Shown here in pieces: positions 10,501 to 22,651 of a stretch of 64,000 nucleotides of DNA (position 1 is its first letter; every line of letters starts with the position of its first letter). The translations under genes and the position numbers were made by a program. The notes beneath the pieces are model-generated. The model saw nothing but the letters and a program-made list of their open reading frames with translations. It ran no database searches and was not told the DNA's origin. This DNA is from Chelydra serpentina (Eukaryota > Chordata > Testudines > Chelydridae): positions 14,963,501-15,027,500 of the forward strand of contig JBAIAC010000030.1 of the NCBI GenBank assembly GCA_037349315.1. The letters are read 5' to 3'.

Positions 10501-13500
10501 TAGCCGTGAACCCTCACTGAACCATGTCAAGACAACTGGATTTGGGTCCTTAGTAATGAATAGCAGCTTTTGCCAGGGAAATCCATGGGATTTTTTCTGT
10601 TAACACTGAAAGAAGTTGGGAACTTTAGATGGCATAAAACTCAAAGTTCACAGAGGACTCATTATGCTACTTGTCTTCATGTGATCTTTATATGACTGGC
10701 AGCCCTTAGGAGAAAAGAGAGAGAGTGTCCCAGAGATGCTTTAAATGTCTCCTTTCTCAAGGTTTCTGCATTTCTATTGTTTGTAGTATAATCATGAGCA
10801 TCCTTTTGTGGGACAAAATGGGGTAAGTGGGGAGTCATAAAATCTTAATGTCCACCAAAGTCAAGGGGAGTTGTGTCCACGTACCGGAGGGCTTAGTTCC
10901 TAAGAAGAGAAGGTTGGTAGCAAATCTCACAAAATGGAAATGAGCAAAGGCTAAGTGATTTATGAGAGAAATCGGAATTTACCCCATCCCTGAGTTTTAG
11001 AGCAAAAGGCAAAAGCAGATGAGAAGTAGCTGTAGTTGTAACAGGATAGAGAAAAAAACTGGCAAGAGCAGTAGAATCCAGCTTGCTTTGAACTGGAGAA
11101 AGGGGGGAAAGAAAAGGAAAAAAGAAATGTCAAACTCACTAAAATCATGGAAAAGGTCAAAGGAAGAAGGGAATAGACAAAGAATTCCCCTTCCCAACAC
11201 AGCCCCAGCGGTTTGCTCTTCACATAGGAATGATTCCTCCAGGGGCTGCTGAGCGGGCAGCTGACCCAGCACTCCCACGGAAGGGAGCTCCTAGACATGG
11301 TAGAGGAGACATCTGTTGCCTGAATTTTTTTGCAAAGGACAGGGTAGGGGGACAATGCCCTTTCCTCCTGCTCTATACACACCCCTTTCCCATGCATAGA
11401 TTCAGAACTACACAGAGGGCTCCAGGAAAGTGGAGAGTGGAGACAGTTCAGTAAGAGGTGGCTGAAGCCTCATCACCTTTTGCATAGGAAGGCCACATCC
11501 AAAGAGAATTATTTCCCCCATGAACAGATCACAGTGGGGTGATTGCTTCAGTAGCCAGACACTACAAGCCAACACTTCATTTTTCAGCCTAAACCCAGGT
11601 GAGGAACATCTCATAGTCTCTCAGATGCCAGAGCCTCGCCTAATCTGTATGGATCTGTGCTTTTCAGTATTATTCACACTAAACACAAAGCTAATGTGTA
11701 AAAAAGCAGTTGAAACTTGCAGCCATTTAACCAACCTAACTTTGTCTTATTGGGTTTGATTCTGCAAGCTTTCTGAGTGACACCTGGAAGGTGCAGAGTG
11801 CCTTCAACTCCCTCTGACTTCAATGAGAATAGAGGGCACATAGCACTTTGCAGGGTCAGTCCCTTAACAAACAAACTAAACTAAGTCCCATCCATCTTGT
11901 CTGGATGTCTGCATTCGAGGCATTTTCTGCAATTTATTTTCATTGTCTAAAAATGATGAATTTTCCGGAGTCATTATCTTCATCAAAAACAACCTGTTCT
12001 AATTAGATACTGTTCATTACAAGAATGGTTGATAATCTGTGCCTGGCTCCAAACGCTTATGGTGAAATCATAAAGATATTCCTAGGAAATTAAATATGTT
12101 AATGCTTGACTTTTTTTTAACCTTTATATTAACAGGGACTTATTTTAACATACCTGTATCTTAAAATACAGACCCAGACAAAAGACAAGACAATAATGCA
12201 GTGAAAATGAATCTAGCTTAAATTGATAATAAGTTACACTAAACAAGAGGCTAGCATTTCAAATGCATCTTTTTTCAACACCTTGTAGCAGCTGAATATC
12301 TTTGGAAAATGTCAAGTTATCTGTTTTTATTACTTTCAGAAGGTAAAGGCTCCTCTGTCTGCATACAATGTCAGCTTTTCTCCTTAGACTGCTGAGGATT
12401 GAATGGCCTTTATGAGAAGACAGTTTAATAGCAGAACTCTCCCACCTTCATGACAGGATAGAATTCACCTGAATTTATAGATTTTTTTTCAACTAAACCC
12501 AATGTATTTTTATTTTAAATGTACAGTTTGGACTTTAAAAGTGCAGGTTTTTTATTTTAAAAACAGATCTTGATTTTCATAAGGGGACAATATCTATTTG
12601 CTTTTATAAACTGAAGTTAATAGAACTAACATTTAAGACAGATCCTTAGCTGGAGTAAATCAGCATAGATGCATTGATGTGGCTGTGTTACATTGATGTA
12701 CACCAAAGGAGGATCTGGCCCTTAATTTCTAAGAACAATTTGTGTTTATTTTATACAGAGACAGTTTCATTGACTCAGATCAGAGCATTTAACCAGAACA
12801 TTGCAATGTTAAGGTGGCCAGAAGGATTAGTTAATTCTTTTTCCTTCCATTTTCTCTTATGAGAATGAGCTCTGTTGAATCTACGAGGCCAGCCTTTTTT
12901 CATAGTGTATAATTCTTGTTCCTATGTTAGAAAGAAAATTGAACAAGAGCAAACAGATACTAGATTAATCCACTCGTGTCAAAAAAAATTAATCAAGGAT
13001 AGAAAACAGGAGAAAACTAATTCTTTCTGTAGTGACCTTTAAATTGTAATGAGGAGGGTGGTGAAAAATGAATAGCTGCTTATGGCATTCTGAATGGTGT
13101 TATGTCATTATCAGTCTTAGTGTGTAGAATGGAAAAATGATTCTATCAGTAAAATTACCCTGAAGATTAAAAAAGATTTAAGATAGAAATCAATTGATAG
13201 ATAATATTTGGGGCTAAATTACAGCAGGAATAGGAGGATGGCTCAGGTGATTTGAAAGGGGAGATGTCTGAAACAGTAGTACATCAAACACACTACTGAA
13301 CTTTTAATGTGTGGTAGCAGTGTCCACATGGCCAGTTAGTGTGCAGCAAACTAGTACACTATAGATTTACATCCTGGCTTGCTGTAAGCTAAGTCTCCAT
13401 TTAGTCAAGCCCATAGACTCAAAATTCACTCACAGTTCACTCCAGTTACACCATCTGTACCAATATTTGAATTGCCTCAGTCCAGTTTGTAGTGGTTGGG

Positions 13501-15489
13501 TCTCTTCCTCACAAAGACCACCATCATAATCAGAAGGGGGATGAATTGCCTCAGAGACCAAAGACTGAATTGCTAAGGATATTAAACTACTCTCTCACCC
13601 ACTGGGGATGACAGCTGAAGATATGGTTTTGGGGAATTTAGCACTGGTGCTCTCTATTTTTACCTGTTTTGTAGGGAGACGGAGGACTTCAGTTTCTAGG
13701 GCTCTCAGTTTGGCACCAATCACAAGCAGTTAATTTTTATTTAAATTACCTTTTTTAGAGATTTATCACCAATATTGTCATATTTACTGTTATATTTACA
13801 TATTGTTAGAAGTAACTTAAAACAACTGCCTGGCAGTCTGCTATTTAAACCCCCAAACATACAGAAGTACAAACCTTGATGATCAAGGAATGGCAGAAAT
13901 CATTGTTACTTGAGAGTATCAGAATGATACACAGCAGTGAGACTGAGTGCTTTCTTTACCCACAAACCTGATAAAGGTCAGTCTATTTAGGTTAGAAACT
14001 ACCCTGCATTAAAAGGAGTCAGTGTGCCATTTGAAGAAGAATATACTTTTCTCTCTCATAATAATGCAGTCATTTAAGCCTGTGAGTTTTGTGCTTTTCT
14101 GTTTGCCACAGACCAGTGTCACTGTCTATAGAGGATATCACATCGTGATTACAATAAAATGTAAAAGTAAAGGCTGAAAATAAAATGGGACTTAGGTGCC
14201 TAGCCGCCTTAGGTGCCATTGAAAAGCCGTGCCAAAGTGGCAGGCCAACATTGTCAAGCCTGGATATGCAAAATTAGGCTGCTAAATTCATATTTGGCCA
14301 CCTAAGCAAAAGAGACCCAACTATCAGAAGTTGGGAACCCACACAGCAGCCATGGGCATCCCTAAGTCAGGCCTTTTAAGTGCCAAGATATTTGAAGAGC
14401 TTTATAAAATGATATTGAACTACTCCAGATCACTGTTTACATGATTTCAGCTATTTTTTCCTCCCTAAAACCGAAGCCCAAGATTTTCAAAAATGAGCCC
14501 CTAATGCCCATTTTTGAAAGTGTTAACTCCTATCACGTCTCTAATTTTGGTGAACCTGATCTGAGTTTCAAGGTACTTGGGTTCTGTTTTGAGTGAATAA
14601 GAACAGGTGTCTGGTTTCTCTTGCAAGTGACAGTGCATGAGGTTACCTGCAAGAGGTGGCTCCCTGTGGGTACACGGGAATGCCCACCTGAAGTCAGTTG
14701 CATGGTTGAGGCCTTAGAGGTTTCTGATGAATTTTGCTTTTAGCTTGAGCTCATTTGACTCAAAGGGAAATGTGGATCATATGGCTGGCCCTGTGGGATT
14801 TCTACTTGACCCCTCAAATAGACTTCTACTGATTCTTTCAGCTCAATTTCTACTGCCTCACTTACGATCGTGATCTTGCAATGGTATCTGTGTGAATGGA
14901 CCTCTGTGCCATGCAGATGTCCAATGAAGTCCGTGGAAGGCAGGAGTCTACCTGCATGGATGTGAGCACAGGATTGGAACCTAAAGGAAAACCACAAATA
15001 AATTCCCACTTTTTTTTGGGGGGGGGGGAATCTTAAACAAGAAAATTCAGCACAAATTCTACAAATGCCTTTTACCCCCAACACCTTTCAGTGAATGTGT
15101 GTGCTGCTGTTCAGACAGGTAATATTCAGACTGAATTCAGATGATACACTAAAAAAAAAATCCAATCTGTTGAATTACTGGTCAGCCTCCTTTCAGTAAG
15201 CACAACACAGTTGATCCCCCCCGCCCCAATGTGTGTGTGTTTTTCCTCCCATGTAAAATGCATTTTAAGTATAAATCTAGTGGCAGGTCAGCTTTGTTCT
15301 TCTGGTTGATAGGACAAGATTTAACAAGTTCACGTTGCAAATGAATGTCTCTTGCTGTAAACTGCTGGCACCACTTTTTATCTTTCAAGCACTTTGTAGA
15401 GGCTCCGGAGATGTACAGTCAATTTGATCCCAATTCCAACTAATTCCATACTTCATTCTTTCCTTAGTTCACAAGCTAGTCATTGTGTG
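10501..15489. other. Largely unassigned noncoding DNA
   Basis: No supported gene. Weak traces: a possible MITE piece at about 13260-13400 (aacttttaatgtgtggtagc phrase), ancient amniote repeat debris near 12640-12720 and 14164-14350 (gacttaggtgcctag type), and homopolymer runs of T and G at 15008-15028. The longest frame (minus strand, 10960-11397) is low-complexity Ser/Phe-rich and looks like chance. Confidence 0.45.
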
Positions 15490-15570
15490 TGTGTGTGTGG
15501 GGGGGAATTGCCACAGATGTCAGAAGCTTTCCACTGGAGTATTGCCACAGATGTCAGAAGCTTTTTCAGA
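15481..15570 (+). repeat. (GT)n tract and 34-bp tandem duplication
   Basis: A short gt run at 15483-15499 is followed by two copies of a 34-bp unit starting attgccacagatgtcagaag at 15507 and 15541. A second small duplication, ctttcacaga twice, lies at 15650-15670. Confidence 0.8.
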
Positions 15571-15831
15571 TAACCTGATTTACTAATTTAGTTCAAAATA
15601 CTTTACACCTTTTTGAAATAGTGAATGGTCGGGGGGTTTTCAGTCAGGCTTTCACAGACTTTCACAGACTTTCACCATCATCACAAAACCTATTCATAAC
15701 TGTGCGTTCCATCAGTCTCAACCTCTAGCACAACTCTTCTATATTAGCAAAATAAAGCACAGTATAGTGCAGAGAACGAGAGGTAACTTAAGCAAACACA
15801 TCTAAGCACAATTATATATCTGCTTCTAAGA

Positions 15832-15950
15832 AAGGTCTTGTGGTTAAGGTACTGGGCTGGGATTTAGGAGAGGTCACAATCTCTCTCTGTCTCACTTCTC
15901 CAGCTGTAAAATGGGCGTATGAATCCTTTTCTACTACTCTTTGTCCATCT
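15832..15950 (+). mobile_element. MIR-like CORE-SINE fragment
   Basis: The order cttgtggttaaggtactggg, then a middle segment, then gtaaaatgggcgtatg matches the head and 3' body of MIR SINEs. The CORE region is much shortened. Old and inactive. Confidence 0.6.
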
Positions 15951-16098
15951 CATCTATGCCTGTCTATTACAACTGTATAGAACTTGGTACAATGAATCCC
16001 TACTCTATAACACAAATAATAGTAATACTGTGTCAAGCCTGAAACACATATTTAAAATAATGTACCTGGATTTGGGGGGCAGAGGTTGTTCTGCATTG

Positions 16099-16280
16099 TG
16101 GGGGAGGGATAGCTCAGTGGTTTGAGCATTGGCCTGCTAAACCCAGGGTTGTGAGTTCAATCCTTGAGGGGGCCATTTAGGGATCTGGGGCAAAAAATTG
16201 GGGATTAGTCCCGCTTTGAGCAGGGGGTTGGACTAGATGACCTTCTAAGGTCCCTTCCAACCCTGGTATTCTATGATTCT
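16099..16280 (+). mobile_element. tRNA-derived turtle SINE with CR1-like tail
   Basis: The best copy in the window. The head is gggggagggatagctcagtgg (A-box region), with the B box gagttcaatcc at about 16156-16166. The body runs through gggatctggggcaaaaa, and the 3' end reads ccttccaaccctggtattct then atgattct. That tail matches the 3' end of CR1 at 6763 and 19665, as expected if the SINE borrows CR1 machinery. It is not a functional tRNA gene: there is no acceptor or anticodon structure downstream. Confidence 0.9.
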
Positions 16281-16629
16281 AACTGTTAAAGTTTATGACC
16301 AACAGCAGTCATTCTTTGTCAGAAGCTCTGCCACTGGGGAAAAAAATCAGTGGTGATAAAGCATGAGACTTTCAGCTGAATTATCACCAATAGAAATCTT
16401 AAGTGCATTCTTTTAAACAGCACAGTTTAGTTCAGGAAATGGGGTTCATACCCCTCGTCATTTTACCCACTAATCAAATTAATGGAAATGTAGAGCATTT
16501 CTTATAAGACCTAAAGAGCGAGTCTTATAAGACCTAAGGAAATAAAGCTAAATTCTGGGCTGCGCCTCCTGTGAGGAACAGCACGGTGCGGGGGAAGGGA
16601 GTATAAAGACAGATTCCGAGGGGTTTCTC

Positions 16630-16765
16630 CAATGCTGTTATTATTTCATATTTATATTGCAGTAGTGCCAGGACTCCTCAGTCAGGAGTGCCGCCCTGCT
16701 GTGCGAGATGCTGTACAAACCCATGTGAAGACACAGTCCTTGCCAGGAACAGCTTATTCATCTCA
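16630..16765 (+). repeat. Ancient interspersed-repeat fragment
   Basis: The phrases ttattatttcatatttatat, gcagtagtgccaggactcct and gatgctgtacaaaccc, ending agacacagtccttgcc, recur in degraded form at 19315-19400. Such sequence is common in amniote genomes. The family name is not assigned. Confidence 0.5.
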
Positions 16766-16893
16766 GCTTTAAAAATAACATTCAGTCTATGGTCAAGATA
16801 GCTTTAAATATTGATAGTCTCACACTTGACTCTTCCTAAAACACTGAAAGTTTCCACCCCAGGAAAGCTTCTTTGTGTTGTCGACTTAGCCTT

Positions 16894-17144
16894 GGGCTAC
16901 ACTAGAGGGGGGGGGCGGGGGGTTGATCTACGATACGCAACTTCAGCTACGTGAATAGCGTAGCTGAAGTCAGCGTATCGTAGATCGACTTACCTGGCTG
17001 TGAGGACGGCGGCGAGTCGATCGCTGCCGCTCCTACGTCGACTCCGCTTCTGCCTTTCACCGAGGTGGATTTCCGGAGTCGACGGGGAGCGCGTTCGGGG
17101 ATCGATTTCTACCCGCCGATCCGGCAGGTAGTGAAGACAAGCCC
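16894..17144 (+). mobile_element. Cruciform-forming MITE
   Basis: The element runs from gggctacactaga to gtgaagacaagccc, imperfect inverted ends. A 62-bp hairpin lies at 16925-16986: gatctacgatacgc and its complement gcgtatcgtagatc are outermost, and cttcagctacg and cgtagctgaag inner. It is the reverse-orientation relative of 8452-8738. Confidence 0.8.
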
Positions 17145-17268
17145 TTAAAAATAAGAGACCTACTATCACATCCTGGTCTACACTCCAGCTGCTTTGCTCT
17201 GCTCTAGCAAAGCTGTCAGAAAGACAGTGGATCCAGCCATAGGAGGAGTCTCTCCTGTGTAGGGGAAG

Positions 17269-17392
17269 TAGGGTGACCAGACAGCAAATGTGAAAAATCG
17301 GGACTGGGGGTGGGGGGTAATAGGAGCCTATATAAGAAAAAGACCCCAAAATTGGGACTGTCCCTATAAAATTGGGACATCTGGTCACCCTA
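17269..17392 (-). mobile_element. Short hAT MITE, family A (copy 1)
   Basis: The terminal inverted repeats tagggtgaccaga and tctggtcacccta are perfect over 13 bp. The 8-bp duplication aggggaag is exact at 17261-17268 and 17393-17400, which points to hAT rather than a TA-targeting mariner MITE. Length 124 bp. Family copies are at 19917 and 40230 in the opposite orientation. Confidence 0.92.
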
Positions 17393-17400
17393 AGGGGAAG

Positions 17401-18046
17401 ACTCAGATGGTGTAGAGCACTGATACTCAGACCTCAGTGGTTCAGGAACCAAATTAGTGATCAACGTTATCCAAAAGAGCCAGTCATGTGAATTCATTGT
17501 TTCATTTACTTTTTATTTATATATGTTTCTTCTCACAGCAACATGACCGACCAAGTATTCTACAATTGGTTAATAGCATAGTAAAAGCATCCTGATTGGT
17601 TAATAAATTAGATTGGTTAATAATTAAATCACATAGTGTTTTAATATCATGTGATGCAAAGAGCCTCAGGAGACACATTAAAAAGCCACTTGTTGGTCCT
17701 CAGCCTCAGTCTGAGTATCACTGGTTTAGAGCCATGGTAGCATCTCCTATGTCAACGCCTGGTGCAGGAAGCTTTCCTGAGAGAAAAGGTCATGGCTGAG
17801 GATTAGCTACACCCCACTGATCCCCGCATGACAGCAGAGCCATTGAGATAGTTAGCAATTAGCTTGAAGTAGAGGAGGCTTTTCTACTTTACATTGCCTT
17901 GATCCTGAGACTGGCCTGCCAAATAAAGGTCACTTACTACCATCTTTGTCCCCACTTCCCAGAGCTGTGCTGACCACAGCTAGGAAGCAACCCAGGATCA
18001 GGGTTCCTTTCTACAAACAGAGTTTTAGAGTCTAGTTCATGTATGA
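17401..18046. other. Unassigned noncoding DNA
   Basis: No gene is evident. A repeat of ttggttaataaattag-type phrases lies at 17565-17630. Confidence 0.4.
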
Positions 18047-18396
18047 CAGGGGTCAGCAACCTTCGGCATCAGGGTAATCCACTGGACCATCAGGGTAATC
18101 CGCTGGCGGGCTGCGAGACATTTTGTTTACATTGACCATCCACAGACACGGCCCCCCACAGCTCCCAGTGTCCGTGGTTTGCCGTTCCTAGCTAATGGGA
18201 GCTGCAGGAAGCAGCATGGGCCACAGGGATGTGCTGGCCACCGCTTCCCGCAGCTCCCATTGGTCGAGAACGGCGAACTGCGGCCACTGGGAGCTGCGGG
18301 GGGCTGTGCCTGCAGACAGTCAATGTCAGCAAAATGTCTCACGGCCTGCAATCAGATTACCCTGATGGGCCACGTGCCGAAGGTTGCCGACCCCTT
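18047..18396. mobile_element. hAT-type MITE, GC-rich
   Basis: The ends caggggtcagcaacc and ggttgccgacccctt form long inverted repeats that continue inward through ttcggca/tgccgaa. The flanking repeats atgtatga (18039-18046) and atgtatca (18397-18404) match at 7 of 8. The caggggtc start resembles the MER/Charlie class of hAT MITEs. Open frames inside are not genes. Confidence 0.85.
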
Positions 18397-18404
18397 ATGT
18401 ATCA

Positions 18405-19317
18405 CATGAATGCTAATAAATGTGGTGCTAGTTAGAGTTCTGACATTGCTCATAAGCTTTACAGGAACTAAAAGTTCCCTGATAAACACATTTCATCAGA
18501 AGAGAGAACATCTTGCTATTATCTTAATATCCATTATATATACACATTTTTATCGCCACCAAAACACTGCCAATGTCCCAGCAAGTTCCCTAGGCAACAA
18601 CTATAGTGATTTTGGTACAGGAACTTAATCGCTAACGACTTCAACTTTTGTCCTCCCCACATTAACTTCCCTAGGAAGTGATGAATCCAGATAAACCATC
18701 ACCCCTATTTGTCACCACAGTCCATAGAACGCTGAGCATAATGTCGTGTTTTATGACTGACTATTGTAACTTTAGCACCACTCAATTAGAAAGTTATAGA
18801 AAAGCGTACTTCAGGTTTAAGGTCTAATGTCCATAAAGTTTCATAATTATATAGTCTTGGTCTGACTGCTCTTTATCCATTTATAGCACGTAAAAATTCA
18901 TGACATTTTAATTAGCACAAGACCTACAATCACACTAAAAATATTAAAAACTTTGCAAACAAGGTCTCTGAGGGCTGCAGGAATTAAAATGGATCTGTTA
19001 CATTTGATAACTAATAGACAGAAACATGCTTTTATAATCTGATATGTTTTTCTATCTTGTATTAAGGATGTTGTAAAACACCATCGGGCTTAGAACTCTT
19101 AGGGCCTTCCACGTGATCTCTTTTGCTCTCAGGTTAACTGATGTTATTTTGAATGTATGCTTTTTATAGGGTTTTTATTCTTTTTGCCTTCCCCTCTCCC
19201 TTTTATCTACTTACAACAAGGTGAAGAGACCCACATTGGATCTGGCAGATCAGGGGTTAACTACCTGGTCAAGTCTCCAGTTACTCATCATCAGACAAAT
19301 GGAAAGGACTTAGTGAT
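18405..19317. other. Unassigned noncoding DNA
   Basis: AT-rich sequence with no recognised element or gene. Confidence 0.4.
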
Positions 19318-19682
19318 TATTATTAATTATCTGTATTATGGTAGTGCCTAGGAACTCCAGTCATGTTGAGTTAGGTGCTGTACAAAAAGTTCCTGACCCA
19401 AAGATAGGACAAGAAGCAATGGTCTTAAATTGCAGCAAGGGAGGTTCAGGCTGGACATTAGGAAAAACTTCCTAACTGTCAGGGTGGTTAAGCACTGGAA
19501 TAAATTGTCTAGGGAGGTTGTGGAATCTCCATCATTGGAGATTTTTAAGAGCAGGTTAGACAAATACCTCTCAGGAATGGTCTAGATAATGCATAGTCCT
19601 GCCATGAGTGCAGGGGACTGGATTAGATGACCTCTCGAGGTCTCTTCCAGTCCTATGATTCTATGAAAGAGCTAACAATCTA
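19318..19682 (+). repeat. Ancient repeat interrupted by a CR1 insertion
   Basis: The left piece (19318-19402) has tagtgcctaggaactccagt and ggtgctgtacaaaaa; the right piece (19666-19682) continues agagctaacaatct. In the related repeat at 16630 the order is the same. A CR1 3' end splits them, with aaag present on both sides as a possible short duplication. Confidence 0.6.
19403..19665 (+). mobile_element. CR1 LINE 3' end fragment
   Basis: The + strand matches the CR1 C-terminus and 3' end: ggctggacattaggaaaaac, ctggaataaattgtctaggg and ggagatttttaagagcaggt, then gactggattagatgacctct and the tail ending ctatgattctatg. The 5' truncation is typical of CR1. Confidence 0.9.
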
Positions 19683-19916
19683 AGCAATAAGTAGCAGGTA
19701 TTGAGGAAGGCTTCCTGTCTGGAACAATCAAGACCCAAAGATCTGAATCCGTGCCCACTGAAGCCCCCATAAAATTAAACGGGCATTAGATTTGGCCCTA
19801 TAAGTTTACACAAGGGAGCCGTATAAAAATAACTCACTAGCAGGCAGGCAGAAATGAGATTAGCAAGGAATAGGTTAAGTATGGTGGTATGGAGCAATCC
19901 ATAAGAATGTTACCTA

Positions 19917-20040
19917 TAGGGTGACCAGATGTCCCAATTTTATAGGGACAGTCCCGATTTTTGGGTCTTTTTCTTATATAGGCTCCTATTACCCCCCCAC
20001 CCCCGTCTTGATTTTTCACATTTGCTCTCTGGTTATCCTA
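19917..20040 (+). mobile_element. Short hAT MITE, family A (copy 2)
   Basis: It starts tagggtgaccagatg and ends with the decayed complement tctctggttatccta. The flanking 8-mers gttaccta (19909-19916) and gctaccta (20041-20048) match at 7 of 8. It is inverted relative to the copy at 17269. Confidence 0.88.
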
Positions 20041-20048
20041 GCTACCTA

Positions 20049-20714
20049 CAATTCAGCACTTCACTGATTTTTTAGTGAAGCAAAAAGTTCTCCTTACACT
20101 ACTTTTCATTTGGAAAGTCAGTGTAGCACAATCCCACAGCAACTGATAAATGTATACTTTTTAGAACTTCATGAAATATGCTGGATTTTGCATCACCAGA
20201 ATTCCAAGGAAGAAATCAAGATTTTTAGAACAAAAATGATTACAAGCTGGTTTATTAAAATCTCTTCGTGCAAAATGGGTTGTCCACTGTCTATGCTATC
20301 TCTGAGGCCTCGTACCTCTAAAAGAAAACACTCACATACCTCAGGGCGGATGGTTCTTGACAATTTGCAATGCCACTCACATGGCACAGAAAAGTGACCT
20401 CACATAGCAGGCTTCTTTGGCGGAGAGCTCAGGGAGCTTGAAAACATAGGACAGGATGATGTTTATATGGAATACAACTAGTATTGTTAATTACAACTTG
20501 GCAGGCTAGTCTTGCCAGACCAAGCCAACAGAGTTTTCTGGCTTCAGTTTCTGGTCTGCTTTTGGCTTCACACTGGATCATATTCACTAGAACTCTGTGC
20601 TGCTTTTACAGAATTTTGGCAGCACATTTTGTCCTGTTTCCTTTTGCACCCTTCAAATTTTGTTTTATTCCCAAGGGTGATGAAATCTACAGCAGCATCA
20701 TTCTTGCTGCGCGT
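20049..20714. other. Unassigned noncoding DNA
   Basis: No gene found. The open frames starting at 20484 and 20512 extend into the LTR-like repeat, have no family-like pattern, and are not called. Confidence 0.4.
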
Positions 20715-21445
20715 TGTAGCAAGGCGGGGCACTCACCCGCACAACGCTTCCTGCTGGTCAGTCCAGGAATTAGCTCATCCAGCTCAGGAGCACCCTCCTC
20801 CCGCTGGTTTCTTGCCCTCGGTTACCTGCCCTGTTATCTCCACCACCTCTGGCCCCGTGTCCCTCCCAGACCCTGGTGCCCCTTACCTTGGGGTGCTTCC
20901 CCACAGCAGTGCCCCCACACTCTGGGTCTCCCCTCCCAGATGAACCCCAACCCCCTATACCCAACTTGCCTCAGTGGCTACTGTCAGGTGTCATCTAGCT
21001 CATTCTCTCAGGGGCAAACTGCAGTCTGAAATGGCCCCTCATCACTGGCAAGGGGGTTGGATTTGCTGCCTTTTCTTGGCCTGGCTGGCTCCCTGCAGCC
21101 CTAGTACCCCCTCAGGCCTTTGCTGTAAGGCCTCAGCCTGGGAGGTCACCAGGCCAGAGCTCCCCAGCTCAGCCTGCCCTTTCCCACTACTGTTCTGTCC
21201 AAAGTACCCCTGTCTCTACCAGGCAGCTAGGTCCTTCTTGCTCCACCGTTGGAAAAAGACTCACTTCCTTTTCCCCAGGAGACCTTCTTATACTGGTCCT
21301 GCCAGGCCCTGATTGGCTGCCTAAAGCCCGCTCATGATTGGCTCCCCGTGGCAACCCTTTCCCAGGGCTGTTTTTAACCCCTTCCAAACTGGAGCGGAGT
21401 GACCTCCCCGCTACGTGCAACTTGGGGTGACTAAAGTTTCCTACA
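20715..21445 (-). mobile_element. Putative solo LTR or LTR-like repeat
   Basis: On the minus strand it starts tgtagg and ends ctaca, giving the short TG...CA inverted ends of an LTR. Two CCAAT boxes (complements of gattggct at 21309-21316 and 21337-21344) lie upstream of a TATA-like agtataag at about 21288-21295. The downstream 550 bp are GC-rich. An AATAAA on the minus strand lies beyond the proposed end, near 20664. No matching target duplication was found, so exact ends are uncertain. No retroviral frame is attached. Confidence 0.5.
21286..21346 (-). promoter_or_regulatory. Candidate CCAAT-CCAAT-TATA promoter
   Basis: Reading the minus strand from 21346: ccaatc, then ccaatcagg, then accagtataag. 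Spacing from the proximal CCAAT to the TATA is short but typical of compact LTR promoters. It would transcribe towards lower coordinates. Confidence 0.45.
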
Positions 21446-22651
21446 CCCTCTCAATACTGCTGCAGGATTTCTGATTCCTTACAAAAAGCTCTGCTTTTCT
21501 AGTAGTTTTTTTTTTTAAGTGAGCGGCACCACTTCTGCAGATAATGACATCTTGCTGATTTTTGCCCTCATCACATTTCATAGGAACATCAGTAAAGTTA
21601 CACCAGCATAAAACGGGTATAACATATTGTAGAATTGTGCTCACTGATTTCAAAACATAATATTTTCATAGAGTATGTTAATATTCAGTGCTATTGAGAC
21701 ACTATTACATTATTTCAGTAAGTTCAATTCATCATTACCATTAAGATGTTTTTCAACTCCAGTAGAAGCCTGAGGCAATCTTGATTCAGATTAGGAATCG
21801 ACACAGTCTGATTTCCTGAAAATGATGTCAAGGAGTCTTTTGGATTAGACTACAATGGAGACAGAAGCTCATTTGCAGCCTATTTACTGTTCAGCTCCTT
21901 TGCAATCTCTGTGCATCCATTTCCTTTCGCACTAACATATTTCTTCTCACTGACAAGTCAATTTCAAATACAAAAATCCTTGTTTCCAAGTGTTTAATAT
22001 GGTTTCCCATTGTGCTTTAGAAATGCCCAATTCTGTTCAATATCAACAGCTGTAAGTGTCTCTTTGAAAGAGCTGTCTGGTTTGCTGGTTATTTTCTTTT
22101 CTCTATAATCACCAAGTCAAAGCACAGTAGAAAAATTAACTCTCTATTTGAACATAATACCTGAACAAACAGATGTGGATTTAGATCAAATGAACTGACT
22201 CTAAGCCTTCCTGTTTCAAGGGCAGTCCTGGAACCACTGTATACCTGTTAGTGCCAGTGAAAATGGAAATCCTTCCAAAGTTCCCAGTACATCGAGTTTT
22301 ACTTCTAATTCTAAAACAATTACAAATTAAGACTTAAAAAATAAACAATCTGGGCCAGGTGGATGGTTTATTATAGCAACTATGTCAGGAGACCACATGT
22401 CCAAATGCTGAGATATTAAAATTGTAATGTTTAGATTTTGTTAGTGGTTGAGGAGTTCACATAATTTGGCTTAAATACCAGCCAAGGACTCATTCTCTGG
22501 CAACAAGCCAGAGGGACTGTAGTGGTCATTTCCAGTTGTGTGTCTTTCTTGAATGTGGCTCAGGTTCAGGAAAGTGCTTAAGAACATTTATGTTGAAGGA
22601 AGCACATTGACTTCAATGGATCTTAAGCATATGCGTTAACTTCAGCATATT
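21446..22651. other. Unassigned noncoding DNA
   Basis: No gene evident. The segment before 22652 (gtgcttaagaac, gacttcaatggatcttaagc) is ancient repeat debris that continues after the CR1 insertion. Confidence 0.4.

Noticed and set aside
10960..11397. 145-codon minus-strand frame
   Set aside because: Phe/Ser-rich low-complexity translation of a purine-rich + strand, without start context or family-like motif.
16099..16280. Possible tRNA gene
   Set aside because: A and B boxes are present, but the cloverleaf is not completed and the unit is followed by a SINE body and a CR1 tail. Four similar copies confirm a SINE.
17269..17392. Tc1/mariner MITE with TA target site
   Set aside because: The terminal TA is part of the inverted repeat. 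The flanking 8-bp exact duplications at two copies, and 7 of 8 at the third, indicate hAT.
20484..21029. 181-codon open frame
   Set aside because: Runs across the edge of an LTR-like repeat, Ser/Pro/Leu-rich, overlapped by a second open frame, and has no recognised motif.
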